A stretch of 64,000 bases of DNA from Rhizobium vallis (GTDB lineage Bacteria > Pseudomonadota > Alphaproteobacteria > Rhizobiales > Rhizobiaceae). The stretch's first letter is position 1. Every line of letters begins with the position of its first letter. A program made the position numbers and the translations under genes. Shown here in pieces: positions 52,758-61,347 of this stretch. The DNA is taken from contig NZ_ML133694.1 of the NCBI RefSeq assembly GCF_003985155.1, positions 248,001-312,000 on the forward strand. Direction: 5' to 3'. The notes below the pieces were generated by a model. That model ran no database searches. It saw only the letters and a list, made by a program, of their open reading frames with translations, and was not told where the DNA came from.

Positions 52758-52964
52758 TCAGTGGGTCAAGTTGCGCTTCTGGGCCAGCAGTAAAATGTAG
52801 TCGTCAGCGATGTCGGCGATTGCCATTGCGATTTCCGCCGGGTCGCATCCGTCGACCTTCGTACTCGCAATGAACTGATAGACCGCCTTCTCGATCTGCT
52901 TCCGGCAGATCATGACGCGCTCATCGTAACCAAATTCCGGGATATGCGATGCTATATCACTCAT
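52758..52964 (-). CDS. Small helical cytoplasmic protein, unknown function
   Basis: The protein has 68 residues, starting MSDIASHIPEFGYDERVMIC and followed by an amphipathic helix-turn-helix (RKQIEKAVYQFIASTKVDGCDPAEIAMAIADIADDYILLLAQKR). The composition is normal for the genome and the frame is clean, with GAGGAG before the ATG at 52964. It is convergent with the YcaO/TfuA operon across 440 bases with a terminator and a repeat, so it is probably independent. Rhizobial genomes contain many proteins of this kind, mostly hypothetical. Confidence 0.65.
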   Translation of the reverse strand: MSDIASHIPEFGYDERVMICRKQIEKAVYQFIASTKVDGCDPAEIAMAIADIADDYILLLAQKRNLTH

Positions 52965-53918
52965 CGGTCGGCTCCTCGCTACTTATAGTGACCATGACAC
53001 AAATTATAAGTTGAGCAAGCAAATGCTTTATGAAGGGTTAATTCGCCGGGCGAGTGCGACCATTTCGACACAGGTCGGCCCATGCGGCGGGGCCCTTCGT
53101 CATCTTGAATCGGGATGGCGGGATTCCGCAAAATATATCATCGGGTTGAGGTGCGAGGCATGCCGAACAAGGTAGGCTGCATCGGGCTTTTCCATTGAAA
53201 TCTGTGCCGGGGTATGCCGAAATTTAGCAGATGAACCGGGCATTGCCGTGGCATCAGCTGGCGTAAGCGCTTGATTTCAATATTTATTACAGACGGTCAT
53301 ATTTCCGGCATCCTGCCAACCTGCGTTAGTAATTCTTCTGCGTAGCCCGTCTCTAGGTTGGTGGAAGGGGTGGCGCGCTGCTCTGGTCAGTGATGCCGAT
53401 CGGCGGCCGGTTGTTCGGAAAATCCACGATGAAGAGGAGCTTTTTCGGCTTTGCGAGAACAATAAGGCGGCTCGATCAAGCAGCGGAAGCGACGACAAAT
53501 ATGCGTAAAAAACTTGCAAATTGATCAAAATTTTATCAAAAGGTAAAATTAAAGATTTCTTACAGCGGTTGTATTTAAATCTCAATTATAAGTCGGCGCC
53601 ATTTAAAACATATGGTGATCTACGGATGTATTTCTGGGCTAAATTGCGGATATATTCGTACCGTCTACCTAATAATAATATCGTGTTTATGACAGTGACT
53701 TAAGTCACAACATCATTCTTGATAATTGAATCTCCGATATTTTGATGGCACGGCTGAAATATTTCAGGCGGAGCGCGTTTTTTCCATTTGTACCTTTTCC
53801 GACGATGGTTTTCCCGATCGGGCTGCTCGGCAGCACGCTATCTCAATCCGAACGAAATTCCTCGGCCGAGGCTGTTATAACGGGATCGCATTTGCGGGAA
53901 GCTGTCCTCAAGCAGTTC

Positions 53919-53950
53919 GGAGGACCCGCCGGGGTGGTGACGGGTCCTCC
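53919..53950 (+). terminator. Perfect ten-pair hairpin in the gene-poor region
   Basis: GGAGGACCCG (53919-53928) is exactly complementary to CGGGTCCTCC (53941-53950) with a 12-base G-rich loop. The sequence after it, AATAGGAATG, lacks a T run, so it may be an RNA structure rather than a plain terminator. The strand is not certain. Confidence 0.4.
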
Positions 53951-54301
53951 AATAGGAATGCTTGCACGGTGCGTATGTATGAATACAGTAAAATTATCGT
54001 TTGTCGCAGAACATTATTGGGATGGTTTCAATTTACTGTGTATAACTGCTGTTTTTTTATCAATCACGACTATCTGGATGACGTCGGTCGCATTTAGGAT
54101 ATTCATGATATTGGTGCCGACGGACCTTCAAAAATTTGGAAGACATTCACTTTCGGCTGATCGCACGCGGCGGAATTCTTAGCGCCGGCGATATTTTCGG
54201 CTGCCGCGGAAATGGATTTTGTCACGTACGGCTGCCGCAGCTTGTTACGGCGGCGATGTGTGCGTTTTCGGATCGGATATTTTCGCTGATGTAACGGGGC
54301 A

Positions 54302-54333
54302 TCGGAGCGCCCGCTCGCGTGAGCGCTCCGATC
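54302..54333 (-). terminator. Hairpin after the sugar-binding protein gene
   Basis: ATCGGAGCGC (54302-54311) and GCGCTCCGAT (54324-54333) form a perfect ten-pair stem with a 12-base loop, six bases beyond the stop codon of the leftward gene. It is a likely terminator of the binding-protein transcript. Confidence 0.7.
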
Positions 54334-54339
54334 CATCCT

Positions 54340-55332
54340 TTATTTCTGAATGCAGGTGTCGACGGTATCCTTGGTGCATTCGTCAAGCCCGGTGAAGACC
54401 GGATCATCGACCTTCTTTCCGGCGATCAGGTCCATCATCACGGTTGGAGCCTTGTAGCCCATCTCGAACGGCCGCTGGCCGACGAGGGCGGTGACGAGAC
54501 CCTCCTTGGCGATTGCCACCTCGTCGCCGATCGTGTCGGCAGCGCCGACGACGAATTCGTTCTTGCCGATCTTGTCTGCCATCGGCTTGAACAGGTCGCG
54601 ATAGGGTTGGGGAGCACCGAACAGCGGCCAGCCGCCCATGATGCCGAAGGCATCGAGTTTGGGATTGGCGGCGAGGATATCGGTCATTGCCTGAACGCCC
54701 TTGGCGCCGTCGTCATTGGTGAAGACGGGGCAACCGGCGACCTCAGTCCAGCCGCCTTCGCCCTTCAATGCGGTAAGCCCCTTCTTGCCGCTCAGCGTGT
54801 CGCGCATGCCCTGCGCACGGCGCAGAATGTTGTCGGCGCCCGGATTGCCTTCGATGGTGCAGATCGTGCCGCCCTTCGGCTTGGCCTTCTTGATGTATTC
54901 GCCGATGCGGGCGCCCATCAGGTAGTTGTCCGTGCCGAGATAGGTCTTGCGCAGCGCGGCGTCATCGGCCGCGAGATCGGCGTCGAGCGTCATGACGGGA
55001 ACGCTCGGATTGGCCGTCTTGAGCGTCTGGGCGATCAGCTTGGCGTTCGACGGCGAGATGGCGATGGCGGCGGTATCTGCCTTGCCCAACATATCCTGGA
55101 CGATCTGCGCCTCGCCGGCTTCATCTGATGTCGATGCCGGGCCGGTGTAGAAGCATTCATATTCGGCGGATGCGTTTTCCTTGTTCCACTTCTGGCAGCC
55201 CTGGTTGATCGCCTCGAAGAACGGGTTGTCGAGGCCCTTCACGACGATCACGAGCTGCTTTTTGGCAGCCAAGGCTTGTCCCGCCGTGAGCGCCAGTACA
55301 GCTGCTGCAGTAAGCAATAATGCCTTCCTCAT
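54340..55332 (-). CDS. Sugar ABC transporter substrate-binding protein
   Basis: The protein has 330 residues with a signal peptide (MRKALLLTAAAVLALTAGQALA, cleavage near 22). The mature part is a periplasmic binding protein of the ribose/galactose class (Peripla_BP_4): LVIVVKGLDNPFFEAINQGC, AIAISPSNAKLIAQTL, PVMTLDADLAADD, GTICTIEGNPGADNILRRAQG and DAFGIMGGWPLFG. Four cysteines may form disulfides. GGGAGG lies before the ATG. It is 44 bases after the NAD-dependent oxidoreductase gene, and the ATPase and permease are encoded divergently 1.2 kb away. The sugar is unknown. Confidence 0.92.
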   Translation of the reverse strand: MRKALLLTAAAVLALTAGQALAAKKQLVIVVKGLDNPFFEAINQGCQKWNKENASAEYECFYTGPASTSDEAGEAQIVQDMLGKADTAAIAISPSNAKLIAQTLKTANPSVPVMTLDADLAADDAALRKTYLGTDNYLMGARIGEYIKKAKPKGGTICTIEGNPGADNILRRAQGMRDTLSGKKGLTALKGEGGWTEVAGCPVFTNDDGAKGVQAMTDILAANPKLDAFGIMGGWPLFGAPQPYRDLFKPMADKIGKNEFVVGAADTIGDEVAIAKEGLVTALVGQRPFEMGYKAPTVMMDLIAGKKVDDPVFTGLDECTKDTVDTCIQK

Positions 55333-55376
55333 AGCTTCCTCCCTTTGAGAAGACGGGCGTCATCGCCCGCCAGTAA

Positions 55377-56357
55377 TCAACCGGGATACCAGACGATACG
55401 AGGCTCCTCCCCTGAACGCCGGTATTCCCAGGCTGAATCGATGAGCTTTTCCAAATCGTAAGTGGGGTGCCAGTCCAGCAGATACCTGGCTTTGCTATTG
55501 TCCATCCAGTTCGAGTGGAACTGGCTTTCTATGTCGACGGAGCCGAGCCCGCGCGTGCGGGCGAGATAGGCGGCGACTTCCCCATAATCCACGGGGCGAT
55601 CCATCGAGATGTTGAAGAGCTGCCCCTTTGCGCGCGGGTTGTCGATCGCGGCCAGTATTGCCGAGACGAGATCGTCGACATGGACGAAATTGCGCTTCAA
55701 CGGGCGCCCGTCGGCATCGCGCAGCAGCGGCACGGTGCCTTCGCGGGCATACCGCTCGGCATCGTCAGGCGGGACGAGCGTTTTCCAGTCCGGCCCGCCG
55801 AAGACATCGTCGCCGAAGGACAGCGTGAATTTGAAATCGTCCTTGTCCATGATCCAGGGTGCGCGCAGGCAGCAGGTGTTGATGCCGTATTGGATGGCGA
55901 ACTGCTCGAGCATCACCTCTTCGAGGACTTTGGAGAGCGCATAGCATCCCGGATAGGCGCGGTGCGGGGTCCGCTCGGTCACCGGCCCGTCATGGCGACA
56001 AAAGAAATGCCCGATGCCGGCGTCGCCTCCAATGAGGATGAACTGCCGAGCCGTGGGGCTCTCCCGGAACGCTTCGAGCAGCCAGAAAAGGCCCTTGACC
56101 GTGACATCCATGATATCGGTGGGCGTTTCCTTGCAAGTGGCGAGATGCAGGACGTGGGTCACGCCTTCCATCGCCGCGGCCACGACATTGGCGTCGGCGA
56201 TCGACCCCCGGACCACATCGATGCGGTCGGTCTCATCGAGCATACGATTATGACAAAGCGCGCGAATGCGTGCTTTGGAAAATGCCGGCGTGTCAAGCAG
56301 CTCAGCGATAAAGCGCCGCCCGACCTTGCCCATAGCCCCGGTGACAAGGATCAGCAT
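55377..56357 (-). CDS. NAD-dependent epimerase/dehydratase-family protein
   Basis: From the ATG at 56357 (GGGAG eight bases upstream) the protein has 326 residues of the extended SDR type: LVTGAMGKVGRRF (GxxGxxG at 7-13), a LHLATCKET segment and the catalytic tyrosine motif YALSKVLEE. The C-terminal RNFVHVDDLVSAI is typical of epimerases. The frame continues upstream for 94 codons, but that part lacks structure and is considered untranslated. It is transcribed with the sugar-binding protein gene, so it probably acts on the imported sugar, as an oxidase, dehydrogenase or epimerase. The substrate is unknown. Confidence 0.87.
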   Translation of the reverse strand: MLILVTGAMGKVGRRFIAELLDTPAFSKARIRALCHNRMLDETDRIDVVRGSIADANVVAAAMEGVTHVLHLATCKETPTDIMDVTVKGLFWLLEAFRESPTARQFILIGGDAGIGHFFCRHDGPVTERTPHRAYPGCYALSKVLEEVMLEQFAIQYGINTCCLRAPWIMDKDDFKFTLSFGDDVFGGPDWKTLVPPDDAERYAREGTVPLLRDADGRPLKRNFVHVDDLVSAILAAIDNPRAKGQLFNISMDRPVDYGEVAAYLARTRGLGSVDIESQFHSNWMDNSKARYLLDWHPTYDLEKLIDSAWEYRRSGEEPRIVWYPG

Positions 56358-56492
56358 GCTCGTTCTCCCAGTAACAGCTAATATCCCGGCGTTTGCGGCG
56401 TCAATCTGTATTTGCACGAATAAGTAGGATTTTTGCATTGACGGCCCGATCGCGCGGACAATTGATTGACGGTTCTTCAAGCTTTTGCATAA

Positions 56493-57344
56493 ATGAGCGT
56501 AATCGCTTTTCCGGGAGGAGATCGGCGGAGCGAGATCGCAGGCGTCTGGCTGATAGCTAACGGCGACGGCAAGCCTGCAGGTTCCGGGGAGGATGGTCGG
56601 CTGGCAGCGGTTCTCGAACTCACCAATATTTCGAAGCATTTCGGCGCCATCCAGGCGGTGAACGACGTGTCGTTTTCACTCGAGGCCGGCCAGGTCGTCG
56701 GCCTGATGGGCGATAACGGCGCGGGAAAGAGCACGCTGGTCAAGATGATCGCCGGAAACTTCCGGCCGAGCGAAGGCACGATGCGCCTCGAAGGCAAGGA
56801 GATCGTGATGCACCGCCCGGTCGAGGCGCGTCAGCACGGGATCGAGATCGTTCATCAGGATCTGGCGCTCTGCAACAATCTGACGGCGGCGGCCAACGTC
56901 TTCCTCGGGAGGGAACTCCGCCGCGGAATCGGCCCTCTGAAGGTTCTTGACTACAAGACGATGTACAGGCGCGCCGGCGAAATCTTCAAGGAGCTGAAAT
57001 CGGAAACGCGCCCGCGCGACCTCGTCAAGCAGATGTCGGGTGGCCAGCGGCAGGCGGTGGCGATCGGGCGCACCATGCTGTCGGAGGCGAAGATCGTGCT
57101 GATGGACGAGCCGACCGCGGCCATTTCGGTCCGCCAGGTGGCGGAGGTGCTCAATCTGATCCGCGAGCTGCGCGGCCGGGGCATTGCGGTCGTCCTGATC
57201 AGCCACCGCATGCCCGACGTTTTCACCGTCGCTGACCGCGTGATCGTCATGCGGCGGGGCCGCAAAGTTGCCGACAAATCGATCGCGGCGAGTTCGCCGG
57301 AGGAAGTCACGGGTCTTATAACAGGCGCCATCGAACAGGTTTGA
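56493..57344 (+). CDS. Sugar ABC transporter ATP-binding protein, single domain
   Basis: The protein has 283 residues with one nucleotide-binding domain. Walker A is GDNGAGKS (73-80), the Q-loop is IEIVHQDLAL, the signature is MSGGQRQAVAIG, Walker B is IVLMDEPTAA and the switch is LISHRM. Most ribose/xylose-type ATPases (RbsA, XylG) have two such domains and about 500 residues, whereas this is a single-domain form like FrcA. The N-terminal 38 residues precede the domain and have no ribosome site, so the true start may lie further in. The permease starts 73 bases downstream. Confidence 0.9.
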   Translation: MSVIAFPGGDRRSEIAGVWLIANGDGKPAGSGEDGRLAAVLELTNISKHFGAIQAVNDVSFSLEAGQVVGLMGDNGAGKSTLVKMIAGNFRPSEGTMRLEGKEIVMHRPVEARQHGIEIVHQDLALCNNLTAAANVFLGRELRRGIGPLKVLDYKTMYRRAGEIFKELKSETRPRDLVKQMSGGQRQAVAIGRTMLSEAKIVLMDEPTAAISVRQVAEVLNLIRELRGRGIAVVLISHRMPDVFTVADRVIVMRRGRKVADKSIAASSPEEVTGLITGAIEQV

Positions 57345-57417
57345 TCGAGGTTGCCTGCCCCGCCGGGCGAAAAGCCCCGTCGGAAAAATGCCCACTCGGG
57401 AGAAGTGAAGGTCGAAG

Positions 57418-58416
57418 ATGGCAATTACCCTGGACCAGACAATTGCGCAGAAGCAGCGAAGCCGGCTTTCGGAATTTGTCGGCAGCCAGACCTTCTGGGT
57501 CCTGATCGCCGTTGTCCTTGCCTGCATCTTCCTGTCCTTTGCCACCGACTCCTTTGCGACGGCGAAGAACCTCTACAATATCACCCGCAACGTCACCTTC
57601 GTCGCGATCATCGCGCTCGGCATGACGCTCGTCATCATCACCGGCGGCATCGATTTGTCGGTGGGCTCGGTGCTCTGCCTCTGCAGCATGGTGCTCGCCA
57701 TTACCATGAACGCCGGCTACAGCATCGAGATCGGCATAGCAGCCGCGGTCGGCACGGCGCTTCTGGTCGGGGCCTTCAACGGCGTGTTGATTGCCTATCT
57801 CGACTTTCCGCCTTTCGTGGTGACGCTCGGCATGCTGTCGGTGGCGCGCAGCCTGGCGATGGTCGCCTCGAACAATACCGTTGTCTTCCAGTTCGGCCCC
57901 GACCATGACAAGCTTCTGGCGCTCGGCGGCGGCGCCTGGCTTTTCGGCATTGCCAACCCGGTTCTCTACATGGTCATCCTGGCGCTTCTCACAGGCTTCG
58001 TGCTGCGCTGGACGAGGTTCGGCCGCTATGTCTTTGCGATTGGTGGCAACGAGCATGCGGCAACGCTGACCGGCGTTCCCGTGCGCCGGATCAAGGTTAT
58101 CGTCTATATGATCTCGGCGCTGTCTGCGGGCATTGCCGGCATCGTCCAAACCGGCTGGCTCGGCGCCGTCACCACCAATATCGGCGCCGGCATGGAACTC
58201 CAGGTCATCGCCGCGGCCGTCATCGGCGGCGCCAACCTCGCCGGCGGCGTCGGCACCGCCTTCGGCGCGCTGGTCGGAGCGGCGCTCATCGAAGTGATCC
58301 GCAACAGCCTCGGCCTGCTCGGCATCAACGCTTTCTGGCAGGGGACGTTTATTGGCGGCGCGATCGTTCTGGCGGTCTTGTTCGATCGAATCCGCAATTT
58401 GCGGCAGAGCGAATAG
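57418..58416 (+). CDS. Sugar ABC transporter permease
   Basis: The protein has 332 residues and about eight to ten membrane segments, of the RbsC/FrcC/AraH class (BPD_transp_2). Recognisable parts are NVTFVAIIALGMTLVIITGGIDLSVGSVL in the second to third segment, PPFVVTLGMLSVARSLAMV, RWTRFGRYVFAIGGNEHAATLTGVPV and GAGMELQVIAAAVIGGANLAGGVGTAFG. AAGG lies seven bases before the ATG. It completes the importer with the ATPase and the divergently encoded binding protein, so the two units are probably co-regulated by the shared 135-base region before 56493. Confidence 0.93.
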   Translation: MAITLDQTIAQKQRSRLSEFVGSQTFWVLIAVVLACIFLSFATDSFATAKNLYNITRNVTFVAIIALGMTLVIITGGIDLSVGSVLCLCSMVLAITMNAGYSIEIGIAAAVGTALLVGAFNGVLIAYLDFPPFVVTLGMLSVARSLAMVASNNTVVFQFGPDHDKLLALGGGAWLFGIANPVLYMVILALLTGFVLRWTRFGRYVFAIGGNEHAATLTGVPVRRIKVIVYMISALSAGIAGIVQTGWLGAVTTNIGAGMELQVIAAAVIGGANLAGGVGTAFGALVGAALIEVIRNSLGLLGINAFWQGTFIGGAIVLAVLFDRIRNLRQSE

Positions 58417-58429
58417 GCTCAATCGCCGT

Positions 58430-59587
58430 CTACATGTGCGCCGACGACGGATGTTTCGGCCGACGGGCACCTAGCCCCTGTCGTGGCGACGTCGCAGCGG
58501 CGCATTCGGCGGAATGATCGATTTCCGACAGGCGCCGGAGCAATGCCCTGCTTCTGAATTGCGACCAGCCGCCGACCAGCGGGAGCATGGCGTCGATTTC
58601 CTCGAACTTCTGGAGATCGTTTTCCCTAGGCTCTGCGGGCGGCAAGGCTTTTGGCAAGACTTTCCATGCGGCTCTGCGGGCCTTCGAAAAGATCAGCTTG
58701 GCGACGACGCTGAGCGCAAGCATTGGGCTGTGACGATAAATGTGCTTCAACGAACTCGCCGCGCTCGGCCAGTCCTTCAATGCGGCGAATCTCGAAAATG
58801 CATAAAGATGCGCCGACGCGCGGGCGCAACTGATGACGAAAGCCGGAAGTTTCGGGTTGCGAGCGATACATTGTTCGCTGACGGCGACGAGTGATCGGGC
58901 CATGCGTGATTTATCCGAGGACATGGCCGCCGAATGAACACGATATCCCACCAGGCCGAACGGAACCGTCTCGATCTTGAAATGCTCGGCGGTACGGAGC
59001 TCGAAATCGAAATCCTCGCATCCTCCGATCCCCTGGCGGGCATAGCTCGGATCGTAGCCGCCGATCTTGTCGACGACGGCACGGCGGATCATGAAGCCGC
59101 TGCCATTGCCGACGAAGCGGAAGACGAGATGGCGGGCGAGAATGGAGCCCCGCGCGTTGAGCGACGAACCGGATCTCAGGCAATGGCCCTCTGAATCGAC
59201 GAAACGGTGAAGCGCATAGACCGCGCCCCAGACACGGGGCAGGGGATGGAGCGCGGCAAGCATTCGCTGGACATAGGTCGGATGCCATAGGTCGTCGGCA
59301 TCCAGGAAGGCAATGTAGCCTGATGTCGTTGCCGCGATTCCCGTGTTGCGCGCCGCAGCCACCCCTCGATTTTCCGTCGATAGAACCCGGATCCTCTGAT
59401 CGCTAGCGGCGAAACCGCTAGAGATGGCGGCGGTGGCATCCGTCGAGCCGTCATCGACGACGACGATCTCCAGCGCCTTGTGGGTTTGATCGATGGCGGA
59501 CTGGAGCGTCTGGGCGAGATAGCGGCCGGCATTATAGGCCGGGATTATCACGGCCACTGAAATATCCGATACGGCTGACATCTTCAT
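58430..59587 (-). CDS. Glycosyltransferase family 2
   Basis: From the ATG at 59587 (AGGTG six bases upstream) the protein has 385 residues with a GT-A domain: VAVIIPAYNAGRYLAQTLQS, IVVVDDGSTDAT and AFLDADDLWHP. A C-terminal domain of about 170 residues contains CEDFDFELR and a basic tail. A GTG three codons earlier overlaps the stop of the ABC gene (GTGA), so translation may be coupled even if the ATG is used. It is close to the GT2 at 61340-62410 and the two probably act on one glycan. It is convergent with the sugar permease gene. Confidence 0.88.
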   Translation of the reverse strand: MKMSAVSDISVAVIIPAYNAGRYLAQTLQSAIDQTHKALEIVVVDDGSTDATAAISSGFAASDQRIRVLSTENRGVAAARNTGIAATTSGYIAFLDADDLWHPTYVQRMLAALHPLPRVWGAVYALHRFVDSEGHCLRSGSSLNARGSILARHLVFRFVGNGSGFMIRRAVVDKIGGYDPSYARQGIGGCEDFDFELRTAEHFKIETVPFGLVGYRVHSAAMSSDKSRMARSLVAVSEQCIARNPKLPAFVISCARASAHLYAFSRFAALKDWPSAASSLKHIYRHSPMLALSVVAKLIFSKARRAAWKVLPKALPPAEPRENDLQKFEEIDAMLPLVGGWSQFRSRALLRRLSEIDHSAECAAATSPRQGLGARRPKHPSSAHM

Positions 59588-59592
59588 TGTCG

Positions 59593-61347
59593 TCACCTGA
59601 ACTTGGATATGGCCGCAGGCGGGCGAAGGTCGATCTGGTTTTTCATCAATCTGGCGACAGCGGGGCGATGGCTGACGACGATCAGCGTTCTGCCGGCATC
59701 TAGCTTGATTTTCGAAAACACCCGCATCTCGGTCTCTTCGTCGAGCGCGCTTGTCGCTTCGTCCAGAAGCAGGATTTGCGGCCGGCTCGCCAGCGCGCGC
59801 GCCAGGCCGATCCGCTGCCTCTGTCCGCCCGAAAGCCGGATCGCCTCGTCACCCAGCCATTCATCGAAGCCATAGGGCAGATCTTCGATGAACTCCGTGG
59901 CGCAGGCGACATCGGCGGCCCAGCGGATATCCTCATCCGGGATGTCGCGGCGAAAGCGGATGTTGTCGAGAACCGTGCCTTCCATCAGCTCGACATCCTG
60001 GCCGGACACCGAAAGCAGTTGCAGCCAGCTGGCGCGGTCGATGGTTGTGAGGTCTCTGCCGTCGACCGTAATCATGCCCTGGGTCGGCGGGTTGAGATCG
60101 AGGATCATGTTGAGAATTGTCGTCTTGCCGGAGCCGCTCGGTCCCGTCAGAGCCGTCGTCTCGCCCGCCCTGATCGAGAAGCTGAGATCGCGAACCGCCG
60201 GTGCGTTCGCACGCTCGTAGGCGAAGGAGACATTGTGGAAGACGATCGCCTCCGCCAGGCGGGTGATCGGCTCCCCTCGAGCTGCCAGTTTGACGTCGTC
60301 GCTTTCGGAAAGCAGCGCCAGGACATTCTGCAACGACGCTTCCATTTCGTAGAGGCGCAGGATCTGGGAGTCGAATTCCTTGATATGCGGCTGAAGCCTG
60401 TAGAGAAGGATCGTGGCCGAGAGCGCCGCCTTGAAATCGACCGGCAGGAATTCCGAGGACAGAATGATGGTCAGGATGACCGCGAAGGTCAGCGTTTCGC
60501 TCAGAAGCGAGGTTGCCGCCCCCATCCGGTCCGACCGGCGCCAGGTCTGGCCGACGTCCCGGGAAAGCGTCTTGAAGAGTTGCTGGTGGCGCGTCTCGAG
60601 GCCGAAGCTCTTGACGGCCTTCAAAGTCTGCAGGGTCGTCCAGCTCAACTGCGTCAAGGCTTCCACGGCTGCCAGCGCCGAGACGCCAAGACGCCGGTAA
60701 GCGCCGGCAAAGAGCCCCAAGGCGAAATTATGGATGAAGCCGAAGGCAAGCCCGAGCAAGGCGATTGGCCAGGCCATGACCAGCATGCCGACGCCGAAAA
60801 TGACGATCGTGCCGAGGTTGACGCCGAGACGCACCAGGCTGGCATGCGCCGAGGACACTGCGTAGGACTCGGTTGCGATGACGTTGATCAGGTCGCTGCG
60901 CTCATAGTCCTGAAAGCGCTGGAAGGGGATAGTCAGGACCTTGGCGTAGAGGCGATCGCGTATGCGGTCGCTAATGCGATGGTTGACCGTGCTTGCAATG
61001 AGCGAATTGGCGCTTCCGAGAAAAATCCGGAAGAGGATGGAGCCGATGAGAATGCCGATCAGCACGGGTTTTGAGAGACTGAGGTCGATGCCGCCGAAAA
61101 ATGCCGGAAGCCATGCAACGGCGGAGCCGGAAACCGGACCTTGCTGCCCGAGAAGAAAGACCAGGCTGACCAGGAGGGTGATTCCGACCATTTCGGAGAG
61201 GCCGGTGAGAATGCCCATGACGATCATCACCGACATCTTGACGCGCAGCGCCGGCACGAGCTGCTGAAGCTCGCGGAAGCGCGCCGCCACGATCAGGTTG
61301 TAGGCGGCGGTCGGCTTGGCGGAGGCGGGTTTTCGAAACCTATTCAT
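59593..61347 (-). CDS. ABC exporter with fused membrane and ATPase domains (MsbA/PglK type)
   Basis: From the ATG at 61347 the protein has 584 residues: six membrane segments (about 30-310) and an ATPase domain. Walker A is GPSGSGKTT, the Q-loop is LLSVSGQDVEL, the signature is LSGGQRQRIGLARAL and Walker B is ILLLDEATSALDEE. This is a type IV exporter, the class that moves lipid-linked oligosaccharides or lipids. Its neighbours are two GT2 genes and a modifying enzyme, so it may flip the lipid-linked product of these transferases. The gene overlaps the upstream GT2 by eight bases and the downstream GT2 start by one to four. Confidence 0.9.
   Translation of the reverse strand: MNRFRKPASAKPTAAYNLIVAARFRELQQLVPALRVKMSVMIVMGILTGLSEMVGITLLVSLVFLLGQQGPVSGSAVAWLPAFFGGIDLSLSKPVLIGILIGSILFRIFLGSANSLIASTVNHRISDRIRDRLYAKVLTIPFQRFQDYERSDLINVIATESYAVSSAHASLVRLGVNLGTIVIFGVGMLVMAWPIALLGLAFGFIHNFALGLFAGAYRRLGVSALAAVEALTQLSWTTLQTLKAVKSFGLETRHQQLFKTLSRDVGQTWRRSDRMGAATSLLSETLTFAVILTIILSSEFLPVDFKAALSATILLYRLQPHIKEFDSQILRLYEMEASLQNVLALLSESDDVKLAARGEPITRLAEAIVFHNVSFAYERANAPAVRDLSFSIRAGETTALTGPSGSGKTTILNMILDLNPPTQGMITVDGRDLTTIDRASWLQLLSVSGQDVELMEGTVLDNIRFRRDIPDEDIRWAADVACATEFIEDLPYGFDEWLGDEAIRLSGGQRQRIGLARALASRPQILLLDEATSALDEETEMRVFSKIKLDAGRTLIVVSHRPAVARLMKNQIDLRPPAAISKFR

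Larger units (their letters stand above)
52965..54339. other. Long gene-poor region, AT-rich in its right half
   Basis: In these 1375 bases I cannot support any gene. The part from about 53490 to 54130 is far more AT-rich than the genome average and broken by stops. Three plus frames (53521-53703, 53726-54097, 53742-54182) and one minus frame (53277-53585) occur, but they lack ribosome sites and recognisable sequence. A strong hairpin at 53919-53950 and the AT bias may mark a promoter and non-coding RNA, or an old insertion. The region is bounded by two leftward genes. Confidence 0.5.

Noticed and set aside
53277-53585. 102-codon minus-strand frame
   Set aside because: No ribosome site was seen and the sequence is low in structure, crossing the AT-composition boundary.
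53742-54182. 146-codon plus-strand frame in the AT-rich region
   Set aside because: Start context is poor, and overlapping frames and odd codon choice suggest a chance ORF. It is possible but cannot be supported.
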